DNA of 64,000 bases, taken from assembly GCF_011316935.1 (NCBI RefSeq), contig NZ_WLYS01000002.1, forward strand, positions 310,001 through 374,000. Direction: 5' to 3'. Position numbers and translations under genes: made by a program. Positions 1 to 9,408 of this stretch are shown here, in pieces. Every line of letters starts with the position of its first letter. The stretch's first letter is position 1. The notes beneath the pieces are model-generated. The model had not been told where the DNA came from, did no database searches, and worked only from the letters and a program-made list of their open reading frames with translations. This DNA is from Sphingobacterium chungjuense (lineage in GTDB: Bacteria > Bacteroidota > Bacteroidia > Sphingobacteriales > Sphingobacteriaceae).

Positions 1-1
1 C

Positions 2-1024
2 AGCAACTTCAGGCTTCGTTATGCGGACATGATTGAGGGCGATTTAAATTTTGCTGGGATCATGGCGCTGCGATTGGGCAAAGAGTCTGAGATAAAAATC
101 ATGTGGTTCAGGCAGGAAGAAATTGATTTAGTATACCAGACAACTCCACTACGACAATATCTTTATATGGAGGAGCATGGCGTGGAAGATACCATCTATA
201 CGCATGAAACTTGGCAGCGCATGGTGTTGGATACTGCGAAATCTTGGGATACGAACGATCTCTATTTCGCTCAACACCTACGAAATCTACTGCATGATAC
301 TATGCTCGCTAAATCGGAGGAAAAGGATCGCATCAATCAAAAATTGATATCCTTAAACAATGAACTAGAAATGCTCACATTTACGCTCTCGCACGATCTT
401 AAAAATCCACTTTCTGTCGTCAAATTGAGTTCGCAGATGCTCACCAGAAAACTAACAAATAACGACCACAAGCGATGGATTGATATGCTACTAGGTGGTG
501 TGGACGATATTGAAAATATGTTGAATAGTATGCTGTCGGTTGGCAAAAATAAAGTGTATTTATTTGAAAATGCCGATATACCGATGACACAGATGATCGA
601 AAAGATCGTTTCTCATAGCACATTGGTTCACAACTGCTTTCACACAGAGATTACTTATGGTGATTTATTACCAATTTGGGGAGAACGAAACCTGTTGCAC
701 CAAGTATTTCAAAACATTATAGGAAATGCGATCAAATACAGCAAAAACCAGCCAACGCCCAAATTGCATATAAACAGTTATACCCTAGAATCAAAAACAG
801 TCTATGAAATTCAGGATAACGGTATTGGCATACCAAAAAGTGAATTAGAAAATATTTTTCACGTTTTCAAGCGTTCTTCTAACGTGGGAAAGATTGCTGG
901 AACAGGCGTTGGATTAGCATTGGTAAGAAGAATATTGGATCGTCTGCAAGCAACTATTCAATTGCATAGTTCGGAGGGTATCGGAACAAAAGTAATATTA
1001 AGCTTTAATACAAAACTACCCTAG
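2..1024 (+). CDS. Phytochrome-like sensor histidine kinase, 3' part
   Basis: C-terminal part of a sensor histidine kinase. The frame is open to the window edge, so the gene starts upstream; the ATG at 29 is probably internal. Counting from that Met, residues 1-95 resemble the end of a bacteriophytochrome PHY region (MWFRQE, AQHLRN). A HisKA helix follows with phospho-acceptor H122 in SHDLKNP, then a HATPase_c domain with N-box N233, G1 DNGIGIP (263-269) and G2 GTGVGLAL (291-298). It would autophosphorylate on H122 and pass phosphate to a response regulator not seen here. The PHY assignment is an inference from a partial domain; the kinase call is firm. Confidence 0.88.
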   Translation, partial: SNFRLRYADMIEGDLNFAGIMALRLGKESEIKIMWFRQEEIDLVYQTTPLRQYLYMEEHGVEDTIYTHETWQRMVLDTAKSWDTNDLYFAQHLRNLLHDTMLAKSEEKDRINQKLISLNNELEMLTFTLSHDLKNPLSVVKLSSQMLTRKLTNNDHKRWIDMLLGGVDDIENMLNSMLSVGKNKVYLFENADIPMTQMIEKIVSHSTLVHNCFHTEITYGDLLPIWGERNLLHQVFQNIIGNAIKYSKNQPTPKLHINSYTLESKTVYEIQDNGIGIPKSELENIFHVFKRSSNVGKIAGTGVGLALVRRILDRLQATIQLHSSEGIGTKVILSFNTKLP

Positions 1025-1045
1025 TCGTATTCTCGGGTAGTTTTT
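1012..1045 (+). terminator. Intrinsic terminator of the histidine kinase gene
   Basis: A perfect 10-bp stem (1012-1021 with 1035-1044) is followed by T residues. The left arm lies in the last codons of the kinase, so the stop codon falls inside the hairpin. Confidence 0.8.
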
Positions 1046-1079
1046 GTATTTTACAACGTATTTATGTAACCAAATTTTG

Positions 1080-1274
1080 TTACCAATTCGATTCAGTAGG
1101 ATGAAAAAACAGCAAATAAATAACAATTAAAAGCACTACGGCAATCCCCATAACCCACTTAATCATCTGACCCGCAGGTTTATCATCCGCTTCTTCGTTT
1201 ACTACATTAGGCACTTTTTTTTCTCCTTTGTAAGGTCTTTCATCCCCAGTGTTTAAATCTTCAGTATTTTCCAT
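1080..1274 (-). CDS. Small single-span membrane protein, unknown function
   Basis: A 64-residue protein not recognised as a named family. The N-terminal 36 residues are polar and acidic (MENTEDLNTG). One hydrophobic segment, about residues 39-57 (IKWVMGIAVVLLIVIYLLFF region), is followed by a short tail, so it should be a single-pass membrane protein with a soluble N-terminus. The ATG is preceded by a strong Shine-Dalgarno sequence at 1283-1291, which fixes the start and supports real translation. It lies beside stress-type small proteins on both strands, but no role can be assigned. Confidence 0.7.
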   Translation of the reverse strand: MENTEDLNTGDERPYKGEKKVPNVVNEEADDKPAGQMIKWVMGIAVVLLIVIYLLFFHPTESNW

Positions 1275-1282
1275 TATAGTTA

Positions 1283-1291
1283 CCTCCTTCA
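1283..1291 (-). promoter_or_regulatory. Strong Shine-Dalgarno sequence
   Basis: On the minus strand GAAGGAGGT sits 8 nt before the ATG of the 64-aa gene. This is a near-perfect anti-SD match. Most genes in this window show none, as expected for Bacteroidota. Confidence 0.8.
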
Positions 1292-1435
1292 GTTATTAGT
1301 GAATAGATCGATGTATATTATTTATTCGGCTTCATGGTGATTTTAATAAATAATACAACATTACAACCCCCATAACACCAATTGGTTTCTTAATCCATCT
1401 AAATAGGTATTTACCGCAAAATCATTTTAAATTAC

Positions 1436-1993
1436 TCACAGCGTTAACTGTGCAGTTTCTATTTCCATAGTTTCTGGGGATTTTCTAGTATATCTTGATT
1501 CTTTCAATTGTTGTAATACCCCCTGCTGCTTGTACAACTCAGGTAAGGATTTGAACGCATAGTACATAATATCTTCCCAATCTTGACGCTGCAATATCAA
1601 TTCATGCAACGCGATAGACCGCAATAGGTTATCCGTACTCAATTCTATAAATGCTGTTTCAAATTGAGCACTATCTTTAAGTAATTGACCTTCTACATGT
1701 CGCCATATTACATCATAATCTTCTGCCCCTATAGCAATCGACCTACCGTCACACAGATAGATAAACTCTTCCTGCGTAGTGGCATAATAATTTTTGAGAT
1801 TTTCGCATGCAGACTGAACGTCTGCAGTAGGATTTGCAGACATAGCGATTTGATAGAGCGCTAACCCTTCAGTCCGCAGCAAGAATAGTTCATTCACGAC
1901 AAACATCTCATTTTCGTTTTCTCGAACGGAGGCAGGCTGGCAAGAACTCGCCAACAGTATAGTACTGACGATGATATGGACGACGTTTTTCAT
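1436..1993 (-). CDS. DUF4142-like exported lipoprotein
   Basis: About 185 residues from the ATG at 1993, chosen because it directly opens a lipoprotein signal (MKNVVHIIVSTILLASSC) whose lipobox cysteine is residue 18. An in-frame ATG 42 nt upstream would add a charged stretch before the signal and is less likely. The mature part is helical and rich in Leu and Glu, resembling the ferritin-like DUF4142 fold common in Bacteroidota stress clusters. Probably anchored in the outer or inner membrane facing the periplasm. The family call is tentative; lipoprotein status is well supported. Confidence 0.65.
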   Translation of the reverse strand: MKNVVHIIVSTILLASSCQPASVRENENEMFVVNELFLLRTEGLALYQIAMSANPTADVQSACENLKNYYATTQEEFIYLCDGRSIAIGAEDYDVIWRHVEGQLLKDSAQFETAFIELSTDNLLRSIALHELILQRQDWEDIMYYAFKSLPELYKQQGVLQQLKESRYTRKSPETMEIETAQLTL

Positions 1994-2217
1994 AGTACTT
2001 GAACTAGCCGCAATTCTTATACCGTGAGATTGCATGGCTATGAAACCGCGTACTATATCAGCAAAAGCAGGTATTTACCCGTACACTATGACAGTTTTAA
2101 ATCCATAACAATAGGTAACCAAGTCTCTTGAAAATGAATAGGTGAAAATACTTGTAATACTATTTTTTATAAACAACCTCTAATTCCTGACGTTGTAACT
2201 ATATCAAATACATCACT

Positions 2218-2652
2218 ATGCAATATACAAATGAAGAATGTGTTGAATTTTTACAACGCATCATTGCTGCCAACAAAAACCGTATAGAGCACTATACCTA
2301 TATGAGTCAGTACCTAGATACGGATCGCGACACTGATCTTCTTTTGCTATTTGAAAAGTATATACAACAATCCCAGCAATTTAAAGCACAACTGACGCCG
2401 ATGATCTATCGCGAAGGTGATACTGAGCAAACTGGTGATCATAAAATACTAAATGCTTCTACTAATACGCTATCCCAACCCAGTCGCAGCAACATTGTAG
2501 AAGCATGCAAACAATTGGAGATAGAAGTAAAACAGGTATACAACGACATACACTTGTTTAACGCTATCATGGAAGACCAGATCAAGGAATTAATCATAAG
2601 CCAGTCGGAGCTTCTGAAAAGTAATAGCGACGATACAACCTCATCGGTTTGA
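2218..2652 (+). CDS. DUF2383-like four-helix-bundle protein
   Basis: A 144-residue soluble protein, mostly amphipathic helix. The opening (EECVEFLQRIIAANKNRIEHY) and the spacing of helices resemble the DUF2383/PA2169 ferritin-like bundle proteins; the match is by pattern only. No signal peptide. It lies 47 nt before a baeRF gene on the same strand and is probably co-transcribed with it. Proteins of this type often occur in general stress clusters of Bacteroidota; the biochemical function is unknown. Confidence 0.6.
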   Translation: MQYTNEECVEFLQRIIAANKNRIEHYTYMSQYLDTDRDTDLLLLFEKYIQQSQQFKAQLTPMIYREGDTEQTGDHKILNASTNTLSQPSRSNIVEACKQLEIEVKQVYNDIHLFNAIMEDQIKELIISQSELLKSNSDDTTSSV

Positions 2653-2699
2653 GGTAATTGGTAAAAGAATAATACACATTAATATTAAAACAGTAAACT

Positions 2700-3821
2700 A
2701 TGCAGACAATCGATTTAGAATTATTGAAAGACCTGACAAGTGTTCAAGATGAACCATGTATATCGCTTTATATGACGACGCACAAAGTCCATCCTGCTAG
2801 TGCATCTGATTCGATATCATTTAAAAATCTGTATAAAAAGACACTTCTTTACATCCAAGAAAATCAGCTATCGAAACACGAAGCTTTGCTGAAGCCACTC
2901 GAGAAGATGATTGATGACAAAAGCTTTTGGGACAATGGTACACCGGGTTTGGCCATATTTGTCTCGAAGGATGATGTAAGAATCATACGTCTTCCTGAAG
3001 AGGTTCAAGAAATCTCGTGTGTTGCTAATGCATTCTGCATCAAACCTCTTTTTAAGATGTATAATGAAAATCAAAACTATTACCTGCTCGCATTAGGATT
3101 GGACAGCGTGAAACTATTTACTGGAGATAGACATCATATCGAAGAACTCGATATTCAAGGTAAAATACCAGTAAGTATGAAGGAAGCACTTGGCGACGAG
3201 TTGACAGACAATCATTTTCATGCCTCTGTAGTGGAAGGTGCCGGTCTGCACGGATATATGGAAAAAAGTCAAGAAGAGGACATCGATATGGATCGTTTTT
3301 TTCGAAAAATTGACAAAGGTATTTTAGAGCATTTTCCCATCCCATCAAAAATTCCATTACTACTAGCGGCATTGCCTGAACATCACAAAGATTTTGAACG
3401 GATAAGTAAAAATGCCAATCTTGGACCAGTGCATATCGCGATTAATCCGCATTCGTTAAATCGTACCGAATTGCTTAAGAAAGTACAAGAGGTCATGGAT
3501 GAGACGCTGGTAAATCGCAAAACAGAATTGCTGGACAAGCAACAGCTAGCCGCACAAGAAAACTTAAGCAGCACAGAACTTACCGATATAGTTCGAGATG
3601 CTATTGATGGCAAAATAGAGGTACTGTGCATCCAAAATGGAAAAGGCATTAAAGGAGCGATCGATCTAGCACAGCGTGGCATTGATGAAAGCGCAGACTC
3701 TAGCACAGATGTGATTAACGAGCTAGTACGTACCGTGTTTAACTACGGTGGTGATGTGGTTGTACTGGAGGAAGAGGATATGCCAACTAACGATGGCGTC
3801 TTTACGATTAATCGTTATTAA
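2700..3821 (+). CDS. baeRF-type protein (release-factor-like domain)
   Basis: A 373-residue soluble protein. The N-terminal strand ISLYMTTH (21-28), the central region and a C-terminal segment VLCIQNGKGIKGAIDLAQ, ending in a VVVLEEEDMP strand, resemble the bacterial archaeo-eukaryotic release factor families (baeRF). These are predicted ribosome- or RNA-associated proteins without a settled function. No GGQ peptide-release motif is visible. The gene follows the DUF2383-like gene and ends at a strong terminator. The family is inferred from the layout of hydrophobic strands and length, so the exact subfamily is uncertain. Confidence 0.65.
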   Translation: MQTIDLELLKDLTSVQDEPCISLYMTTHKVHPASASDSISFKNLYKKTLLYIQENQLSKHEALLKPLEKMIDDKSFWDNGTPGLAIFVSKDDVRIIRLPEEVQEISCVANAFCIKPLFKMYNENQNYYLLALGLDSVKLFTGDRHHIEELDIQGKIPVSMKEALGDELTDNHFHASVVEGAGLHGYMEKSQEEDIDMDRFFRKIDKGILEHFPIPSKIPLLLAALPEHHKDFERISKNANLGPVHIAINPHSLNRTELLKKVQEVMDETLVNRKTELLDKQQLAAQENLSSTELTDIVRDAIDGKIEVLCIQNGKGIKGAIDLAQRGIDESADSSTDVINELVRTVFNYGGDVVVLEEEDMPTNDGVFTINRY

Positions 3822-3844
3822 TCATTTTCAAAAAATAGTTCTTT

Positions 3845-3892
3845 AAAAAAATCCGCAGAGCGCATGTGAAATGCACGTTGCGGATTTTTTTG
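3845..3892 (+). terminator. Strong intrinsic terminator after the baeRF gene
   Basis: A 13-bp stem with A-run/T-run arms (3845-3857 with 3879-3891) encloses a smaller GCAT/ATGC hairpin. It closes the DUF2383-baeRF transcript and could act in both directions. Confidence 0.88.
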
Positions 3893-3974
3893 TTGCTACA
3901 AGACAATTCATTATTCGATTAAGACAATTTCGTTTTAGTTATAGCGCATTAGATAATACTTTGCAGAATAGTCG

Positions 3975-3982
3975 TACATTTG
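3975..3982 (+). promoter_or_regulatory. -7 box of candidate sRNA copy 1
   Basis: TACATTTG matches the Bacteroidota -7 consensus TAnnTTTG. No TTG is present at the expected -33 distance. It lies 11 nt before the block shared with copy 2. Confidence 0.65.
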
Positions 3983-3987
3983 TGGCA

Positions 3988-4053
3988 TCATAATTTAGGT
4001 TTATAATTGGTTAGTAAAGGTTTTCATTCTCCCCGTTTGAAAACCTTTTTTTA
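3988..4053 (+). ncRNA. Candidate small RNA, copy 1 of a tandem pair
   Basis: No ORF. From 3993 to 4048 the sequence matches a second copy at 4365-4420 at 54 of 56 positions. It ends in a perfect 11-bp hairpin (4016-4026 with 4038-4048) with an 11-nt loop containing CUCCCC, followed by a T run. The start is inferred about 6 nt after the -7 box, giving an RNA of roughly 65 nt. The 5' part (TTTAGGTTTATAATTGG) is probably single-stranded. The C-rich loop is a plausible seed for pairing with G-rich mRNA. Family not recognised. Confidence 0.72.
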
Positions 4054-4315
4054 TTTAGCAAAATAACCATCTAAACACTAAAATAGCCACGGAATTATCA
4101 TGAAAAAAACTACAGATTGATGTAAAAAAAATTTAAACTCATTTATTAACAATAAAATAACATAAATAACACTCTAAAAAGACATAAAAATCAATAATAA
4201 ACACCGATTCAACATAAAAAAAAGACATAATAGACATTAAATAGCTATTCTAATAAGTCAAATCAACATCAAAACACTTTTTTATTGAATTTTATTATAA
4301 AAAATCAATAAAAAC

Positions 4316-4345
4316 TTGAAAAAATCAAAAATATGATTACATTTG
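4316..4345 (+). promoter_or_regulatory. Promoter of candidate sRNA copy 2
   Basis: TTG at 4316-4318 and TACATTTG at 4338-4345 are separated by 19 bp, a full match to the Bacteroidota sigma-A promoter. The stretch between the two copies (4054-4315) is extremely AT-rich with many A-tracts and holds no supported gene. Confidence 0.78.
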
Positions 4346-4350
4346 TGTCA

Positions 4351-4430
4351 TCATCATAACAAAAATTTAGGTTTATAATTGGTTAGCAAAGGTTTTCATC
4401 CTCCCCGTTTGAAAACCTTTCTTTTTTTTA
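4351..4430 (+). ncRNA. Candidate small RNA, copy 2 of a tandem pair
   Basis: Second copy of the RNA at 3988-4053. The shared block differs at two positions, one just before the stem and one in the loop; both stem arms (4388-4398 with 4410-4420) and the CUCCCC loop are unchanged. An eight-T tail follows. The retained -7 box in both copies suggests two independent transcripts. It ends about 90 nt before a BamA-type gene, so it is more likely a free-standing sRNA than a 5' leader, though readthrough regulation of that gene is possible. Confidence 0.75.
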
Positions 4431-4516
4431 CCTAATTATATTACGAGAACAACTTGTGAATTTTATTATTATTATTTTTTGGCCGATTGTTTGTTAATTG
4501 TTGTTGTAATTCAAAA

Positions 4517-5761
4517 ATGAATAGTCCGATCAAGCATAATTTCCAAGTATTCTTCTTCATGATCTTCTGCGGGTTGTGCAATAAAAGCTATGCACAGCAC
4601 CCTGTACACGAGATTGAGGTTACTAAACACGTTGCGGACACCGCCAAACAACGCGATTTGATAGATATTGGAAAGAAAATACTAAAACTCGAAACGGCAA
4701 ATACCATTGATAGTACAGGCAAAAAAGTATATTTTTCCTTCTTGCCTTTCTCTCAGAATGTCCCTGGTGGAGGCCAAGCCCTTATTACGACCACCACAGC
4801 TGGGTTTTACTTAGGTGATCGCAAAACTACAAATATGTCGCGCATGACCTTCACGCCATACACCAATTTCGGACGACGCTTTGGCTTGCCCATTCGCTCG
4901 TATGTGTGGCTAAAAGATAATACATGGGTAATTGATGGCGACGTGAGATTATTAAAATATCCGATCGAAACTTGGGGAGTAGGTCGCGAGTACCGAAATG
5001 ACGATCATATCATGATGGACTACATTTACCTACGCGTTTATCAACATGCATTGAAACGCATTTGTGATGGATTATTTCTGGGTGGTGGCTATAATCTAGA
5101 TTATTGGATGAACATCCGCAGCGAAGAAAATATGCCCTTAAGCGATTTCACTAGTTATCCTTACGGCACAGGCGAATCCGATTATATCGTATCATCTGGT
5201 TTTAGCGTGAATATGATTTACGACACCCGTGGCAACTCCATCAATCCGTGGGCTGGTAATTACGCCAATGTTCGTGTACGCACAAACCCTACATTTATGG
5301 GGAGCGACCAAAGCTGGAGTTCTCTTTTTGTGGAAACTCGCCGATACCATCGTTTTACGCGTGATCAGAATAAGCAAAACATGCTAGCTATTCGTAATTT
5401 TTTGTGGACAGTATTTAACTCACGAGCTCCCTTTCTGGATCTTCCGACATTGGGTGGGGATACGTATAATAGTTCTGGCCGCGGCTTTCCACTCAATAGG
5501 TTTAGAGGCAAGTCGCTGTATTATGCTGAGGCAGAATACCGTAGAGATCTCACTAGTAATGGTCTTTTCGGATTTGTTGCATTTATTAATGCCAATACGG
5601 TGAGCGGGCCAGAAAGCTCCTTTTTTCGCACGTGGAATATCGGCACAGGCGCAGGAGCTCGCATCAAATTTAATAAAAATGCGGGCACTAATATCGCTAT
5701 TGATTATGGCGTAAGTCGCGATTTTCGCGGGTTACATCTTTCATTAGGAGAAGTGTTCTAA
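4517..5761 (+). CDS. BamA/D15-type outer-membrane beta-barrel protein
   Basis: 414 residues from the ATG at 4517, chosen because it opens a signal peptide ending near residue 27 (NKSYAQ). An earlier in-frame ATG at 4487 would add a cysteine-rich tail. The C-terminal two thirds are alternating aromatic strands typical of the Bac_surface_Ag (Omp85/BamA) barrel, with the usual near-end motif DYGVSRDFRGLHLSLGEVF. The N-terminus has no room for several POTRA domains, so this is a short TamA/BamA-like surface protein rather than BamA itself. Substrate unknown. It follows two candidate sRNAs. Confidence 0.72.
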   Translation: MNSPIKHNFQVFFFMIFCGLCNKSYAQHPVHEIEVTKHVADTAKQRDLIDIGKKILKLETANTIDSTGKKVYFSFLPFSQNVPGGGQALITTTTAGFYLGDRKTTNMSRMTFTPYTNFGRRFGLPIRSYVWLKDNTWVIDGDVRLLKYPIETWGVGREYRNDDHIMMDYIYLRVYQHALKRICDGLFLGGGYNLDYWMNIRSEENMPLSDFTSYPYGTGESDYIVSSGFSVNMIYDTRGNSINPWAGNYANVRVRTNPTFMGSDQSWSSLFVETRRYHRFTRDQNKQNMLAIRNFLWTVFNSRAPFLDLPTLGGDTYNSSGRGFPLNRFRGKSLYYAEAEYRRDLTSNGLFGFVAFINANTVSGPESSFFRTWNIGTGAGARIKFNKNAGTNIAIDYGVSRDFRGLHLSLGEVF

Positions 5762-5806
5762 AACCATGCTTCTATCTTCCTGTTGATAACTCGAAGGAAT
5801 AGATAT

Positions 5807-6205
5807 ATGATCAGGAAACAACGTACGATTAATATTGCTATTTGGATTGCACAAGCTACTTTAGCAAGCACATTATTATTTTCAGGATACATCAAGCTTA
5901 GTCAGCCCTTAATCGATGTAGCAAGTATCTGGCAATGGACAGCTCAGTACCCAAAGATGGTTCGTCTACTTGCTATCGCTAAAATCTTATTGGGCATAGG
6001 TATCGTGATTCCCGAGTTACTACGCACCGCGATGCGAATAACAGTATGGGCAGCTTACGCCTGTATTATGTGGACAGTATGTAACATGTATATTTTAATA
6101 ATATGGGATGATTGGCCTAGTGTGGGCACTAATTTAACATACCTGGCTCTTGCAACATTCATCGCTTGGGGTCGGCAAAATCCTAACTTTACAACACCAA
6201 AGTAA
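5807..6205 (+). CDS. DoxX-like small membrane protein
   Basis: 132 residues with four predicted membrane segments (about 10-28, 48-66, 72-95 and 103-120), matching the DoxX/MauE-like fold. The ATG at 5807 is preferred to an in-frame TTG 24 nt upstream because it lies close to the first helix. The function of such proteins is mostly unknown; some act in quinone or thiol redox at the inner membrane. It follows the BamA-like gene by 45 nt. Confidence 0.62.
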   Translation: MIRKQRTINIAIWIAQATLASTLLFSGYIKLSQPLIDVASIWQWTAQYPKMVRLLAIAKILLGIGIVIPELLRTAMRITVWAAYACIMWTVCNMYILIIWDDWPSVGTNLTYLALATFIAWGRQNPNFTTPK

Positions 6206-6251
6206 TCACCAGGAGAGTTCTAAAAAATTCACTTTCAATCATTAAATAAAT

Positions 6252-6284
6252 AAAGGGTAGTAACTTTCGCTACTACCCTTTATA
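6252..6284. terminator. Bidirectional terminator between DoxX-like gene and gapA
   Basis: A perfect 11-bp stem (6252-6262 with 6271-6281) around an 8-nt loop, with A/T-rich flanks on both sides. It serves two convergent transcripts. Confidence 0.85.
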
Positions 6285-6310
6285 CTTATTCTATTGATTC
6301 GCGAACGCGA

Positions 6311-7321
<1,011 letters not shown>

Positions 7322-7382
7322 TTATTACTATTTATGTGTGTTACAAATGGATCTTGTTATACCTTAGTAAAACGTATTGAGA

Positions 7383-8231
7383 TCAATTTTTTGTTGTATA
7401 ATACTTTATTAAGTTTTGTACTGGCTCATGAATAATTGTACCGACCGGCAAGTGATATTCGGTCGCTAACTCAATCAGCCACGGCGCATATTTACTGGCT
7501 ACAGACCCCGTAAAGTTTACGACAGAATCCGGATAGGCCTCTGACAGCGGCACAAGGTAAGTTTTAATATACGTTTCCAATCCGCGCTTTATAATAGCAG
7601 ACATATAAGGCTCGTCTTTGTTTTCTAAAATAAAATCCGAAAAGGAATTTAGAAAAATATTCGGGTTCGGCAGATTATAGATTTTATCCATAATCGTTTT
7701 CCGATCCAGCGGATGACTTTGCAAGAATTTCTCTCGAAAACCTTGCGGCATCAGCTCACTTAGAAAATCGCGAAGCAATTGTCGAGCCATCCAGTTGGAA
7801 GAACCCTCATCTGCCATAATGTATCCCAGACCGTAGTTGTTATTGATGATTTTCTTCCCAGTATAATAAGCTGCATTAGAGCCGCTACCTATAATGCCAA
7901 CGATGCCTTTTTCGTTACCAAATGTAGCAATGGCAGATGCTAAGATATCGTGATGAACCTTGACCTTCGCGTTCTTAAAGAACTCGTGAAATACACGATC
8001 TACCTTTTCCTGCCGATCACTGGAGGATGCTCCAGCACCAAAAAAATAGATTCTACGAATTTTTTCGGCATTATTGATTAAATGAGTATTGCGATTGAAG
8101 ATCTGGTAAATAGCACGCTCATCTTGCACATAGGGATTGATTCCAGTGGTTTTAAAACCATACAGTACCCTACCCTTCTCGGCTATTCGCCAGTCTGCAA
8201 ATTTGGAACCACTGTATACTACTACAATCAT
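7383..8231 (-). CDS. BadF/BadG-type N-acetylglucosamine kinase-like ATPase
   Basis: 282 residues of the BadF/BadG/BcrA/BcrD ATPase fold, the group that includes eukaryotic-type GlcNAc kinase. Seen: an N-terminal strand VVVYSGSKFADW, a glycine-rich phosphate loop GIIGSGSNAAYY, and ADEGSSNWMARQLL. In most family members the first motif reads aDSGSTKTDW; here the metal-binding Asp is replaced by Tyr and the Thr-Lys is altered. Activity may therefore differ. It lies 41 nt after pfkA, suggesting co-transcription and a role in sugar phosphate entry or sensing. The substrate is not proven. Confidence 0.78.
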   Translation of the reverse strand: MIVVVYSGSKFADWRIAEKGRVLYGFKTTGINPYVQDERAIYQIFNRNTHLINNAEKIRRIYFFGAGASSSDRQEKVDRVFHEFFKNAKVKVHHDILASAIATFGNEKGIVGIIGSGSNAAYYTGKKIINNNYGLGYIMADEGSSNWMARQLLRDFLSELMPQGFREKFLQSHPLDRKTIMDKIYNLPNPNIFLNSFSDFILENKDEPYMSAIIKRGLETYIKTYLVPLSEAYPDSVVNFTGSVASKYAPWLIELATEYHLPVGTIIHEPVQNLIKYYTTKN

Positions 8232-8272
8232 ATATGACGATCTATCTATCGGTTTTTTTTTAGATGTATACG

Positions 8273-9256
8273 TTATATAGACATTACTTTAGAAATCTCT
8301 AACAATTCCTCGTCTATTTTAAATACATCACTATGCAACGCTACATGGAGCGGCGTCGTGACTATCTGATTTCCTTTAAATCCGATAGTCGACTTAGAGT
8401 TTCCTTTTAGCAATTCTTTAACCGCATGGTAGCCCATTCTTGTGGCCAAAATACGGTCAAAACTGCTTGGAGATCCACCCCGCTGCAAATGCCCTAAGAT
8501 ACTAACTTTTGTATCAAAGAAATCAAATTTTTCTTTGACGCGCTTTGCCACGTGGTATGCCCCGCCATTTTTCTCTCCTTCGGCCACGATTACGATCATA
8601 GAAGATTTATTTTTGTCCATGCCATCTTCTAGCATTTGGATCAGCTCATCAATGGCGGTATCCTTCTCCGGCATCAAGATGGCTTCTGCACCAGCAGCTA
8701 CGCCCGCGTTCAGCGCGATACAACCCGAGTCGCGCCCCATCACTTCCACAAAAAATAAACGACTATGTGATGCCGCTGTATCCCGGATTTTGTCAATCGC
8801 TTCAATCACGGTGTTATTTGCCGTATCATAGCCAATCGTATAGTCTGTACCAAATAGATCGTTGTCTATAGTCCCGGGAATACACATGACAGGAATATCA
8901 TATTCGTCCGAAAACACCTCCGCACCGGTAAAAGTACCATCACCACCAATGGTGACTAAGGCGTCAATATTTGCTTTTTTTAAATTTTGATAAGCGGTCG
9001 CTCGACCTTCTTTCGTGCGAAATTCAGGACAGCGGGCTGATTTTAAAACGGTACCGCCTTGCGTCAAGATCGAACTTACCGAACGACTGTCCATCTCAAA
9101 CAAATCGTTTTCAATTAATCCTTCATAACCGCGATAAATACCGGTAACTTCAATATGATGATATATAGCTGTACGAACTACGGCACGGATTGCTGCATTC
9201 ATGCCTGGTGCATCTCCGCCTGATGTTAATACGCCTATTCTTTTTATGCTTGTCAT
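8273..9256 (-). CDS. pfkA: ATP-dependent 6-phosphofructokinase
   Basis: 327 residues, typical of bacterial PfkA. It phosphorylates fructose-6-phosphate to fructose-1,6-bisphosphate. Seen: the nucleotide loop GVLTSGGDAPGMNAAIR (8-24), GGDGTFTG (104-111), and the catalytic PGTIDNDL (127-134) with D131 and D133. The glycine in GGDGT favours ATP over pyrophosphate as donor. First gene of the minus-strand glycolysis set. It stands against fbp about 12 kb away, the reverse step. Confidence 0.97.
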   Translation of the reverse strand: MTSIKRIGVLTSGGDAPGMNAAIRAVVRTAIYHHIEVTGIYRGYEGLIENDLFEMDSRSVSSILTQGGTVLKSARCPEFRTKEGRATAYQNLKKANIDALVTIGGDGTFTGAEVFSDEYDIPVMCIPGTIDNDLFGTDYTIGYDTANNTVIEAIDKIRDTAASHSRLFFVEVMGRDSGCIALNAGVAAGAEAILMPEKDTAIDELIQMLEDGMDKNKSSMIVIVAEGEKNGGAYHVAKRVKEKFDFFDTKVSILGHLQRGGSPSSFDRILATRMGYHAVKELLKGNSKSTIGFKGNQIVTTPLHVALHSDVFKIDEELLEISKVMSI

Positions 9257-9323
9257 GGATAGTACTCTTCAATATAATATATACGAATATAATGTGTATT
9301 TATTACACTATTAAATTTTTTTT

Positions 9324-9331
9324 TAGATTTG
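9324..9331 (+). promoter_or_regulatory. -7 box for the NrtR-like gene
   Basis: TAGATTTG matches TAnnTTTG and lies 77 nt before the GTG start. A clear -33 element is not seen. Confidence 0.5.
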
Positions 9332-9408
9332 TTGTGTATTCAGGATATTTTCCAGATAATTGTTACTTTGATCATTAACCACTTACTAGGTAATTAAAGC
9401 AGATTTCT

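Noticed and set aside
4054..4315. Short ORFs between the two candidate sRNAs
   Set aside because: Only a few codons long in AT-rich DNA with no signal; not reported.
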